DNA from: a bacterium
Lineage (GTDB): Bacteria; SAR324; XYD2-FULL-50-16
Assembly: GCA_018829445.1 (NCBI GenBank)
Contig: JAHJTV010000083.1
Span: 1 to 41,294, forward strand
Length of the DNA stretch: 41,294 nucleotides
Direction of reading: 5' to 3'
Shown: in pieces, positions 24,879-31,539 of the stretch
Layout of the letters: the number at the start of each line of letters is the position of its first letter
Position numbering within the stretch: the first letter of the stretch is position 1
Notes under the pieces: model-generated
What the model saw: the letters and a program-made list of their open reading frames with translations, nothing else
Database searches by the model: none
What the model was told of the DNA's origin: nothing
Position numbers and translations under genes: made by a program

Positions 24879-25625
24879 TTACCCCTCTGCCTGAATGATT
24901 TCTGCATCTTCAGGAATCAGACAGAAGGATTCGACAAAACTGATCACCTGCTCAGCGTAGTCATCTACAGATACTTTCATTTTGGCATATTTCCAGCGTT
25001 TTAGATACCAGTCGTTCAACATCGACTTTATTAATGCTGTTGTCAGGGCATGATTTCCGGACTTAAAAACGCCCTCTTCTTCCCCCTGCGTCAACAACTT
25101 AATAATAATGCCATCGCTGTGCATTTCATGATCTACTGCCACCTTCCGCTCCGGTTTTTTGAGATTCTTGCCTTCCATATAAGTAAAGTAAAACCAGGGT
25201 TGCATGGCTTCGCTCATGAACAGGTGGGTTTTAATCAGATTCCGCAGGTTATCCAGAGGGGCACTTTCCTCTTCAATACAGTCTTCCAGTATTTTCTGAA
25301 AACTATCACGGCCATTTCGCTGCAGCATTACCAACAGGTTTTCCTTGCTGGTAAAATATGCGTATAAGGCCCCCATGCTTAAACCGGTTTCTTCACTTAA
25401 ATCCCTCATGCTCATCGCTTGAAACCCCTTTTTATTGCCGATTTTCAAGGTGCTTTCGAAGATTCGCTGCAGGTTTTTAGTGACTGTTTTCTCTTTCTTG
25501 ACACGAATATCCTTCCGGTTTTCGGAGATCGCTTCTTTGGCATTGCTTTTTCGGTAGTACTGGATCACTTTTTGAAATTCAGAATAGTTCATGCCTTTTA
25601 TTTTATGAGGTTTTTCGGGTTCCAT
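24879..25625 (-). CDS. TetR/AcrR-family transcriptional regulator (copy 2)
   Basis: About 248 residues from the ATG at 25625; a TTG 21 bases upstream and an ATG at 25592 are alternatives. It is a clear paralogue of the regulator at 19623, with the same charged pre-domain (KKEKTV.KNL), helix-turn-helix MSMRDLSEETGLSMGALYAY, and C-terminal WYLKRWKYAK. The recognition helix differs only by Ser to Ala after LY, so both proteins probably read the same CGARCGNNCGYTCG sites. It is followed after two bases by the amidohydrolase, and an operator with TTGACA lies about 140 bases upstream. Autoregulation and cross-talk with copy 1 are inferred. Confidence 0.9.
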   Translation of the reverse strand: MEPEKPHKIKGMNYSEFQKVIQYYRKSNAKEAISENRKDIRVKKEKTVTKNLQRIFESTLKIGNKKGFQAMSMRDLSEETGLSMGALYAYFTSKENLLVMLQRNGRDSFQKILEDCIEEESAPLDNLRNLIKTHLFMSEAMQPWFYFTYMEGKNLKKPERKVAVDHEMHSDGIIIKLLTQGEEEGVFKSGNHALTTALIKSMLNDWYLKRWKYAKMKVSVDDYAEQVISFVESFCLIPEDAEIIQAEG

Positions 25626-25737
25626 TACGCTTGATCCCGCACTCAATGCCGGATGCGGTTAATAAAAAGTTGGGCTTGCATTTGATTGGTTTTTACAGTA
25701 AAACTAGCCAACAACAAATAACTCATCCCCTTCCTTT

Positions 25738-25788
25738 TACATACAAATCCATGAAAAACCTGTCAACTAAAAATCGAACGCTCGTTCG
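25738..25788 (-). promoter_or_regulatory. TetR-type operator and promoter of the tetR/amidohydrolase operon
   Basis: CGAACGCTCGTTCG (25775-25788) is a perfect CGAACG/CGTTCG pair around CT. Eight bases to its left is TGTCAA (25761-25766), a minus-strand TTGACA. A TATGTA-like -10 lies at 25743-25738. It faces the tetR copy 2 gene. Confidence 0.7.
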
Positions 25789-25884
25789 GTTTGAATCTGC
25801 AATAGTCTGAAATAAATCCTTCTTTTCTAATATTCGTTATGTATGAAAAGAGCGATATATTGATCTGTTTAAATTAATCTCTGC

Positions 25885-25912
25885 TTGACAAGGTGAAGAT
25901 ATCTGCCATAAT
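25885..25912 (+). promoter_or_regulatory. sigma70-type promoter of nitronate monooxygenase
   Basis: TTGACA (25885-25890), 16-base spacer, CATAAT (25907-25912). This is the best-matching promoter in the window and stands 36 bases from the start codon. It lacks the CGARCG operator and has instead a different palindrome directly downstream. Confidence 0.8.
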
Positions 25913-25936
25913 TTTATCCATCATATGATGGATAAA
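25913..25936. promoter_or_regulatory. 24-bp perfect palindromic operator at the NMO transcription start
   Basis: TTTATCCATCAT (25913-25924) is followed at once by its exact reverse complement (25925-25936). It begins right after the -10 box and ends one base before the AGGAGG ribosome-binding site (25938-25943), so it covers the expected transcription start. A bound dimer would block initiation. The sequence is unrelated to the TetR-type sites, so a different regulator, not recognised here, is implied. As RNA it could also fold and hide the start region. Confidence 0.8.
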
Positions 25937-25947
25937 CAGGAGGAATT

Positions 25948-26913
25948 ATGATCAAAACAAAAATCACGGAACTTTTGGGAATAAAATATCCCATAGTTGG
26001 TGGTACCATGATGAGTATTTCGACTGCTGATTTCGTAGCAGCCATCTCAAATGCAGGTGGATTAGGAGTTTTGGCTTCCGCGATCTACAAGTCGAAGGAG
26101 GAGTTCGAAAAGGCAATTGATAGGATTTTGGGGCTCACAGATAAACCTTTTGCGGTCAATATTAATCTTTTTCCCGGTATGCAGTTAATTGATAATAATG
26201 TTTATATTGACGTCATGCAGGAGAAGGGAGTGAAAATAGTTGAAACCTCCGGGCATGCTGCGCCGTCTGATTTGTGTGTTCGTTTCAAGGAAAGTGGTAT
26301 GACGTGGATACATAAATGTGTCGGGTTGCGGTATGCACTCAAAGCAGAAAGTTTAGGGGCGGATGCGGTGACGGTTGTTGGATACGAAAATGGGGGTGCC
26401 ACTGGCAAATTGGATATTGGCACCCTGGTTCTGATTCCCACGGTGGTGGATGGTGTCAAAATTCCGGTAATCGGCGGAGGCGGAATCTCAGACGGGCGTG
26501 GATTGGCTGCTGTCTTAGCGCTTGGTGCCCAGGCTGCTATTTTGGGATCAAGTCTACTGGTTACACAGGAATGTCCGATTCATGATAACCTGAAGCAAGC
26601 CCTTCTCAATGCCAGTGAACTGGACACGAAATTGGTAATGCGATCCATTGGCGCAACACACCGGGTCTGGGCCAACGCAGCCGCTCAAAAATGCGCCGAG
26701 GTTGAGGCTTCGGGAGGCAGTTTTGAAGATGTGATCAATATCGTTTCCGGTGAAAAATCAAGAAAGATGTATGAAAAAGGAGATTTGGATGCCGGAATAA
26801 TCTCCTGTGGTCAGGGAATAGGATTGGTGAAGGAGAAACCCACCGTACAGGAGTTTTTTGACAGAATCGTCCATCAAGCAGAAGAAACGATTAAAACAAT
26901 AGATATCAGTTGA
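25948..26913 (+). CDS. nitronate monooxygenase family (2-nitropropane dioxygenase-like) flavoenzyme
   Basis: A 321-residue FMN TIM-barrel protein. It starts TKITELLGIKYPIVGGTM, has SNAGGLGVLAS near residue 34, a conserved His in ETSGHAAPSD, and the FMN phosphate region IGGGGISDGRGLAAVLALGA. Family members oxidise nitronates, but the fold also includes enoyl-ACP reductase FabK and enoate-type enzymes, so activity on an acyl-CoA-like compound is not excluded. A perfect AGGAGG sits five bases from the ATG. The next gene starts 25 bases after the stop. Its strong promoter is overlaid by a 24-bp palindrome, separate from the TetR regulon. Confidence 0.88.
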   Translation: MIKTKITELLGIKYPIVGGTMMSISTADFVAAISNAGGLGVLASAIYKSKEEFEKAIDRILGLTDKPFAVNINLFPGMQLIDNNVYIDVMQEKGVKIVETSGHAAPSDLCVRFKESGMTWIHKCVGLRYALKAESLGADAVTVVGYENGGATGKLDIGTLVLIPTVVDGVKIPVIGGGGISDGRGLAAVLALGAQAAILGSSLLVTQECPIHDNLKQALLNASELDTKLVMRSIGATHRVWANAAAQKCAEVEASGGSFEDVINIVSGEKSRKMYEKGDLDAGIISCGQGIGLVKEKPTVQEFFDRIVHQAEETIKTIDIS

Positions 26914-26938
26914 ATTGGTTACCATGGAAGAGAAAAGT

Positions 26939-27265
26939 ATGCTGAATTATATCCACTATGCGCTCAATGAAGAGATCACAGCAATAGGTGGACATTATGT
27001 TATCACCAAGGAGAGTAAAATTCCGTTAAGCGGCAGGGAAGTCTTGGTAACCGTCGGATATGGTGTTATGGATACCACATGCTGTGGGACCGGAGGGTGT
27101 GGGTATGCAACCGTTTATGGATTCATTGAAGAGTGGAAAAGTGAAACCAATGAGGATGGATTGGAGGTATCCAAAGTAACTCCAATCCGGGATGAGCAGA
27201 TTCGGAAGAGCCTAAAAATCTCAATTTTGAATAGTGAAACCGTACAGCAAGTCAATTTTTTGTAA
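26939..27265 (+). CDS. small protein of unknown function with CCGTGGC motif
   Basis: A 108-residue protein that I do not recognise by name. The central motif TTCCGTGGCGYATVYGF holds three Cys in a Gly-rich loop, followed by a charged C-terminal part. I recall similar Cys-Gly motifs in uncharacterised deltaproteobacterial proteins; there is no known function. I choose the ATG at 26939, which has GGAAGAG seven bases ahead; an ATG at 26924 and a TTG at 26915 are in frame but lack a ribosome-binding site. It begins 25 bases after the nitronate monooxygenase gene and probably shares its transcript and palindromic control. A metal or cluster site is possible. Confidence 0.7.
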   Translation: MLNYIHYALNEEITAIGGHYVITKESKIPLSGREVLVTVGYGVMDTTCCGTGGCGYATVYGFIEEWKSETNEDGLEVSKVTPIRDEQIRKSLKISILNSETVQQVNFL

Positions 27266-27305
27266 TATCCTGTATTCACTGTTAATATTGAACTTAAAAA
27301 CCCTT

Positions 27306-27354
27306 AAGCTACTTGGAGATTGTGTCTAAAGGTATCGATCAATATAAGTAGCTT
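27306..27354. repeat. 9-bp inverted repeat in intergenic region
   Basis: AAGCTACTT (27306-27314) and AAGTAGCTT (27346-27354) form a stem across a 31-base loop, behind the Cys-rich small protein gene and 115 bases ahead of the MBL-fold gene. No T-run follows. Could be a terminator or operator. Confidence 0.4.
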
Positions 27355-27468
27355 CCATTTCATTCCTATTGCCTTTCCAAATACTTCCTTACTGACAAAA
27401 AAAATCAAAGTCGTTATTATTACCGGATACGTCGAAAATCCTGAGTAATCATCAAACGGAGTAAAAAA

Positions 27469-28245
27469 ATGGAATTGACTTGGTGGGGTACTGCCGGATT
27501 TCGTATTAAAACACAAGAAACAATTCTTCTGCTTGACCCTTATCTGTCCAGAAATCCTGAAGCGAGGCCGATCCAGTATTTAACTCCTGACAATATCGGC
27601 GATGGAGATATGATTTTTCTCTCACACGGCCATTTTGAACATTTACTGGACGTCCCTGCCATTGCTAAAAAAAATGGTTCAATGGTCTTCTGCTCCAAAG
27701 AGGTTGGAAAAACTTTGTTGGAGACAGGAACCAAGGCTGATAAGATTCAGGAAATTACAGTAGATGGTTTTGAGATTCAGTTTCACGGAAATCGAGCCCA
27801 GGCTTTTTTTAGCAAGCATGTGGTTTTTGACCGGAAACTGGTGATAAAAACTTTATGGCAGGCCAAATTACGACTATTTAAGCATCTGGATTTATACATA
27901 AATTACCCTATCGGTCAGATGTTGAGCTGGCGTTTTACCATTGAGAATAAGGTTGTTCATTTCTTCGGAAGCGGGGGCTCTCCTGCTGAAGAGATGGAAA
28001 AATTGGCAAGTCGCCCCACCGATATTCTACTGGTCCCTCTGCAGGGGCATTCCGATATCTGCAACATAGCTTTGGAATATGTTCACGTTATGCAACCGAA
28101 AATCGTTATCCCTCATTATTATGATGATTTTTATCCTCCCATCTCATCAATGATTGATATTGAACCCTTTATCAAACGCGTAAAACAAGAATGCCCGCTA
28201 ACAGAAGTCAGAACGATGGAGTTGAATGAAACCGTATTACTTTAA
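27469..28245 (+). CDS. MBL-fold metallohydrolase (UlaG-like)
   Basis: A 258-residue metallo-beta-lactamase-fold protein: MELTWWGTAGFRI start, LLDPYLS, and the metal motif H53-G-H55-F-E57-H58, where Glu stands at the place of the usual Asp (HxHxDH). Later candidate ligands are Ser/Gly in GSGGSP, H in LQGHSD and H in IPHYYDDF. The pattern is that of UlaG-like or lipid/RNA-acting hydrolases; the substrate is unknown. It overlaps the acetyltransferase start by 20 bases, with the zinc-ribbon gene next, giving a three-gene plus-strand operon that ends in a hairpin at 28952-28998. Confidence 0.8.
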   Translation: MELTWWGTAGFRIKTQETILLLDPYLSRNPEARPIQYLTPDNIGDGDMIFLSHGHFEHLLDVPAIAKKNGSMVFCSKEVGKTLLETGTKADKIQEITVDGFEIQFHGNRAQAFFSKHVVFDRKLVIKTLWQAKLRLFKHLDLYINYPIGQMLSWRFTIENKVVHFFGSGGSPAEEMEKLASRPTDILLVPLQGHSDICNIALEYVHVMQPKIVIPHYYDDFYPPISSMIDIEPFIKRVKQECPLTEVRTMELNETVLL

Positions 28246-28771
28246 TCTGGAAAAATCAGGATTGTGCGTTACTGTTCGGGAAGCAGAGAAGATGGATCTT
28301 GCTGAGTTAACCAATATTTACAACTACTACATAAAAAATTCTGCCATAACCTTTGATCTCCATCCATTTTCAATAAAAGAAAGAGGTGAATGGTTTGAAC
28401 ACTATAACCAAAATGATCTCCATCGCCTCTTTGTCGCTGAACTGGAAGATAAAGTTATCGGGTACGCATCCAGTAGCCCATTCAGACCGAAGGATGCATA
28501 TTTAACTTCAGTGGAAACCAGCATCTATCTTAGTCCCTATATCATTGGGAATCGGATTGGAAAGGTTCTCTACCGATATCTGTTTGATGCTCTGGAAGGT
28601 ACGGATCTTCATAAGGCATATGCAGTTATTACTGTTCCTAATGATCAGTCAATTGAGTTGCATCGGAAATTTGGGTTTAAAAAAATTGGTTTGTTTGAGG
28701 AGGTCGGGCGCAAGTTTGATCAATATCACGATGTAGAATGGTGGGAGAAAAATCTGAACGAAGGAGGGTAA
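28226..28771 (+). CDS. GNAT-family N-acetyltransferase (phosphinothricin-acetyltransferase-like)
   Basis: A 181-residue GNAT protein. TVREAEKMDLAELTNIYNYYI and SAITFDLHPFSIKERGEWF match the start of the phosphinothricin/methionine-sulfoximine acetyltransferase group. The acetyl-CoA binding loop is in IGNRIGKVLYRYLF, and the late NDQSIELHRKFGFKKIGLFEEVGRK is typical. Likely acceptor: a small amine such as a glutamate analogue, but this subfamily is broad. The start overlaps the MBL-fold gene by 20 bases and the zinc-ribbon gene starts directly after the stop, implying one transcript. Confidence 0.85.
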   Translation: MKPYYFNLEKSGLCVTVREAEKMDLAELTNIYNYYIKNSAITFDLHPFSIKERGEWFEHYNQNDLHRLFVAELEDKVIGYASSSPFRPKDAYLTSVETSIYLSPYIIGNRIGKVLYRYLFDALEGTDLHKAYAVITVPNDQSIELHRKFGFKKIGLFEEVGRKFDQYHDVEWWEKNLNEGG

Positions 28772-28772
28772 C

Positions 28773-28979
28773 ATGAGTCAGGAGTATACTTGTCTAAAAT
28801 GCGGAAACCGGGAATATGAGGTTGGCGAGTTTAGAGCAGCCGGTGGTTTTTTGGGAAAATTATTTGATATTCAAAGCAAAAAATTCACAACCGTTACCTG
28901 CAGCCAGTGTCGTTATGTTGAGATCTACCAGGCTGATTCAAGTATGCTGGGAAATATCTTCGATTTTTTTACCGGATAA
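28773..28979 (+). CDS. small zinc-ribbon protein
   Basis: A 68-residue protein with CLKC (residues 7-10) and CSQC near residue 47, a two-pair zinc ribbon like those of the small nucleic-acid-binding zinc-ribbon family (DUF2082-like). The segment FRAAGGFLGKLFDIQSKKF between the pairs and the C-terminal IFDFFTG are typical of it. A strong GGAGG precedes the ATG. It is the last gene of the MBL/GNAT operon, and its last codons already form the left arm of the terminator hairpin. Confidence 0.8.
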   Translation: MSQEYTCLKCGNREYEVGEFRAAGGFLGKLFDIQSKKFTTVTCSQCRYVEIYQADSSMLGNIFDFFTG

Positions 28980-29000
28980 AAAAAAACCGAAGATATTTTT
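28952..29000 (+). terminator. rho-independent terminator overlapping the zinc-ribbon gene end
   Basis: AAATATCTTCG (28952-28962) pairs with CGAAGATATTT (28988-28998). The inner T7 and A8-9 runs extend the stem, and Ts follow to 29000. The left arm is inside the coding region. Confidence 0.7.
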
Positions 29001-29361
29001 CCATTAAGAAAAAGATAAAACGGATGCCCTGGGAGTTGAATCTGGTTAAGACATTTAATCTGACCGATTGAGGCAATCTTTTCCGCCGATTTGGGCCGAA
29101 TTGTGACCGATTTGATTCTTGTGTGGTAGTATCCTCTTCTTTTATCCTACTTTTAATCAACACAATTCTCCTGTTCATGCTGGTGAAGATGAGTCCTTTA
29201 CACGAACTCACATTCAAAGACAATTGGCATTATTTAGATTTATAACAACCTAAAATTCTTTAATTTTTGCCTGAAAACTGATCGCCGACAGCTGAAGACA
29301 TTTCGAGTAGTACTATGATCGAAAACAGGGACTTTACGTTCCGACACTAATTACAGATTGC
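29001..29361. other. intergenic stretch without recognised gene
   Basis: About 360 bases between the zinc-ribbon terminator and the Nudix gene. No convincing ORF, repeat or strong promoter was found. A minus-strand open frame covering 28969-29223 has no features of a real gene. Confidence 0.5.
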
Positions 29362-29922
29362 ATGACTATAAAACCGTGGAAAATTCTTAAGTCCAGATAT
29401 CTGATTAGGGACAAATGGCTGACGTTGCGTGCGGATATGTGCGAAACCGATGATGGGACAATAATTGATCCGTTCTATGTTTTTGAAAAGAGTGATTGGG
29501 CCCATGTGGTGGGATTTGACGATGAAGGTCGGGTATTGATAGTCAGACAGTACCGGCATGGTTCACAGACTGTTTGTGCAGAAGTGCCCTGTGGTGTGAT
29601 TGATAAGGATGATGTATCTCCTTTGGAAGCGGCCAAACGTGAGTTGTTGGAGGAGACCGGATGTGTGGCTGAACGTATGGAATGCCTGGGTGTTTTTTAT
29701 GCAAACCCGGCAAGACAGACAAACCGGGTCCATAGTTTTATCGCTTTTGGCGTCAAAAAAGTTGCCGAACAGAACCTTGACAAGACAGAGAATATTGAAT
29801 TTGAGTTTGTCGATCTTCAGACATTGATGAGCTTGATTGATACGGGAGAGTTCGCCCAATCTCTGCATATTTCCAGTGTTCTGTTGGCTTTAAGAAAAAA
29901 CGGGTTGCTGGATAAGATCTGA
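29362..29922 (+). CDS. Nudix hydrolase (ADP-ribose pyrophosphatase-like)
   Basis: A 186-residue Nudix protein. The Nudix box is at about residues 76-98, with the metal-binding AAKRELLEETG core intact, although the first half (GVIDKDDVSPLE) is slightly longer and more acidic than the canonical GxxxxxE. VPCGVI before the box and RTNRVHSFIAFGVKK after it resemble ADP-ribose/NUDT5-type enzymes. It would hydrolyse a nucleoside diphosphate sugar such as ADP-ribose to AMP and ribose phosphate. Monocistronic, or followed by the small ORF at 29962. Confidence 0.85.
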   Translation: MTIKPWKILKSRYLIRDKWLTLRADMCETDDGTIIDPFYVFEKSDWAHVVGFDDEGRVLIVRQYRHGSQTVCAEVPCGVIDKDDVSPLEAAKRELLEETGCVAERMECLGVFYANPARQTNRVHSFIAFGVKKVAEQNLDKTENIEFEFVDLQTLMSLIDTGEFAQSLHISSVLLALRKNGLLDKI

Positions 29923-29961
29923 AAAAGAGGTGAATATATGTTTTAATGGGAGTTATCGAAA

Positions 29962-30090
29962 ATGGTTCATGAGCTGCAGTTTGAAAACTTTCAAAACATA
30001 CTCGATTTCGAAAAAGAGGTGAAAAAGAATGGTGATCCGTTTGCAGCCCAAGGGATTCCAAAACGGATTGAAATCGTTGGAGAGAGGTGA
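29962..30090 (+). CDS. possible 42-residue protein
   Basis: An ATG-started frame encoding MVHELQFENFQNILDFEKEV and a basic/charged tail ending GER. A GGGAG lies 11 bases upstream. There is no homology that I recognise. The GAAAAAGAGGTGAA sequence occurs both just before (29920s) and inside (30010s) this frame, so it might instead be a repeat-derived stretch. Listed as a weak candidate. Confidence 0.25.
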   Translation: MVHELQFENFQNILDFEKEVKKNGDPFAAQGIPKRIEIVGER

Positions 30091-30178
30091 ATTTTGAACG
30101 TGGGATTGTCAAATTCTGAATGATTAATGGGTGGTCAGTTATTTAATGCTTATTTTGTAAGCTTTACCGGGAGATGTG

Positions 30179-31408
30179 ATGAATACTATTGAAACCGAAG
30201 ACAAATATTTTATCCCTTTTTTTAACAAGATTCCGATCTCGATCGAAAGAGGAGAAGGGATTTTTGTCTGGGATGAAGATGGAAACCGCTATATCGATTT
30301 TACGGCTGGATGGGGGGTTACCTGTATCGGTCACGCCAATCCTGTTATTACCAATGCCATCATCGAACAGAGTAAAAAAATCATCCAAAATCCCAGTTCC
30401 GGTTTGATTTATTCACCTCCCCGTGCCCGACTGCTTTCACTTATGTCCGAGATTTTGCCCAAACCGCTGTCCAAAGTGTTCTTTACCAATAGCGGAGCAG
30501 AAGCGAATGATGCAGCCATCAAACTGGCACGCAAGGTTGCCGGAAGAACCGATGTGATCTCCACTGTAAAAAGTTTTCACGGCAGAACGATCAGTACAGC
30601 ATCTGCAACAGGGCAAGTCAAACATCGTGATAAATTTAAACCCATCATGCCGAATTATAAGTTTGTTCCGTACGGGGACATCAAAAAGCTAAAAAAGGAG
30701 ATGGATGCTAACACGGCAGCGGTTATCCTGGAACCCATCCAGGGAGAAGGGGGGGTCAATATTGTTCCGGATATGTATCTGAAGATGGTTTCGGAAATGT
30801 GCAAGAAAAATGGTTCCTACCTCATTATCGATGAGGTGCAAACGGGATTTTGTCGCACCGGTTCCATGTTTGCGATTGACGGACTGGATCTGAAGGTGGA
30901 TTTTTTAACAATGGCAAAAGGGATCGGGGGTGGATTTCCTATTGGCGCCTTTGCCGTTTCTGAAGAAGTTGCACAAAAAATAGAGAAGGGAGATCATGGC
31001 GGCACTTATTGCGGTAACCCCTTAGGTTGCGCGGTTGCCTATGCTGTAATCAAGCATTTAAAAGACAATAAGATTGATGAGTATGTGGCTTCTATTGGCG
31101 ACTGGACTCTGCAAATACTAAAACAGTGGAAAAAAGATTATCAGGACATTATCGAAGTCGTGCGGGGAAAGGGACTTTTAATTGCAATTGAGTTCTTTGA
31201 TCCCAAACAGGCTCAATCGGTTTACCAGGAGTGTCAGAATCAACGATTACTGGTAAATATAACACAGGAAAAAGTGATCCGTCTGTTTCCCGCTTTAACT
31301 ATTACCAGGGAAGAGATGAAAGAGGGTCTGGATATTCTGAACAGTGTCATCAAACATCAATGGGAAGAGTATCACAAGATTAAACGAGGATTGGGTCTCG
31401 AAAGCTGA
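30179..31408 (+). CDS. class III PLP-dependent aminotransferase (acetylornithine/GABA transaminase-like)
   Basis: A 409-residue fold-type I aminotransferase. TNSGAEANDAAIKLAR (103-118) binds the PLP phosphate, IIDEVQTGF has Asp218, and the Schiff-base lysine is K247 in TMAKGIGGGFPIGA. The start ATG at 30179 has CGGGAG six bases ahead; a GTG three bases upstream is in frame. The relatives are ArgD, GabT and RocD-like enzymes moving an omega-amino group to 2-oxoglutarate. No arginine-biosynthesis gene lies beside it, so the substrate is uncertain. It ends in a clear rho-independent terminator at 31492. Confidence 0.87.
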   Translation: MNTIETEDKYFIPFFNKIPISIERGEGIFVWDEDGNRYIDFTAGWGVTCIGHANPVITNAIIEQSKKIIQNPSSGLIYSPPRARLLSLMSEILPKPLSKVFFTNSGAEANDAAIKLARKVAGRTDVISTVKSFHGRTISTASATGQVKHRDKFKPIMPNYKFVPYGDIKKLKKEMDANTAAVILEPIQGEGGVNIVPDMYLKMVSEMCKKNGSYLIIDEVQTGFCRTGSMFAIDGLDLKVDFLTMAKGIGGGFPIGAFAVSEEVAQKIEKGDHGGTYCGNPLGCAVAYAVIKHLKDNKIDEYVASIGDWTLQILKQWKKDYQDIIEVVRGKGLLIAIEFFDPKQAQSVYQECQNQRLLVNITQEKVIRLFPALTITREEMKEGLDILNSVIKHQWEEYHKIKRGLGLES

Positions 31409-31491
31409 AATGTGATCCGGTTTTCAACCAGGGTGGGGGTCTTGATCAGGATGCGGTTAAATCCAGCTCAATTGAAGAGACTGAGCTCTTT

Positions 31492-31539
31492 GGAGTCCAT
31501 TGTCACCGGTTAATGGACTCCTTTTATTTTTATTTTTTT
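31492..31539 (+). terminator. rho-independent terminator of the aminotransferase gene
   Basis: GGAGTCCATT (31492-31501) pairs perfectly with AATGGACTCC (31512-31521) and is followed by a T-rich tract to 31539. It overlaps the 3' end of the convergent radical SAM gene, which has no T-tract on its own side. Confidence 0.85.

Noticed and set aside
28969..29223. Minus-strand 84-codon frame behind the zinc-ribbon gene
   Set aside because: Begins inside the intergenic region, overlaps the terminator and lacks a ribosome-binding site.
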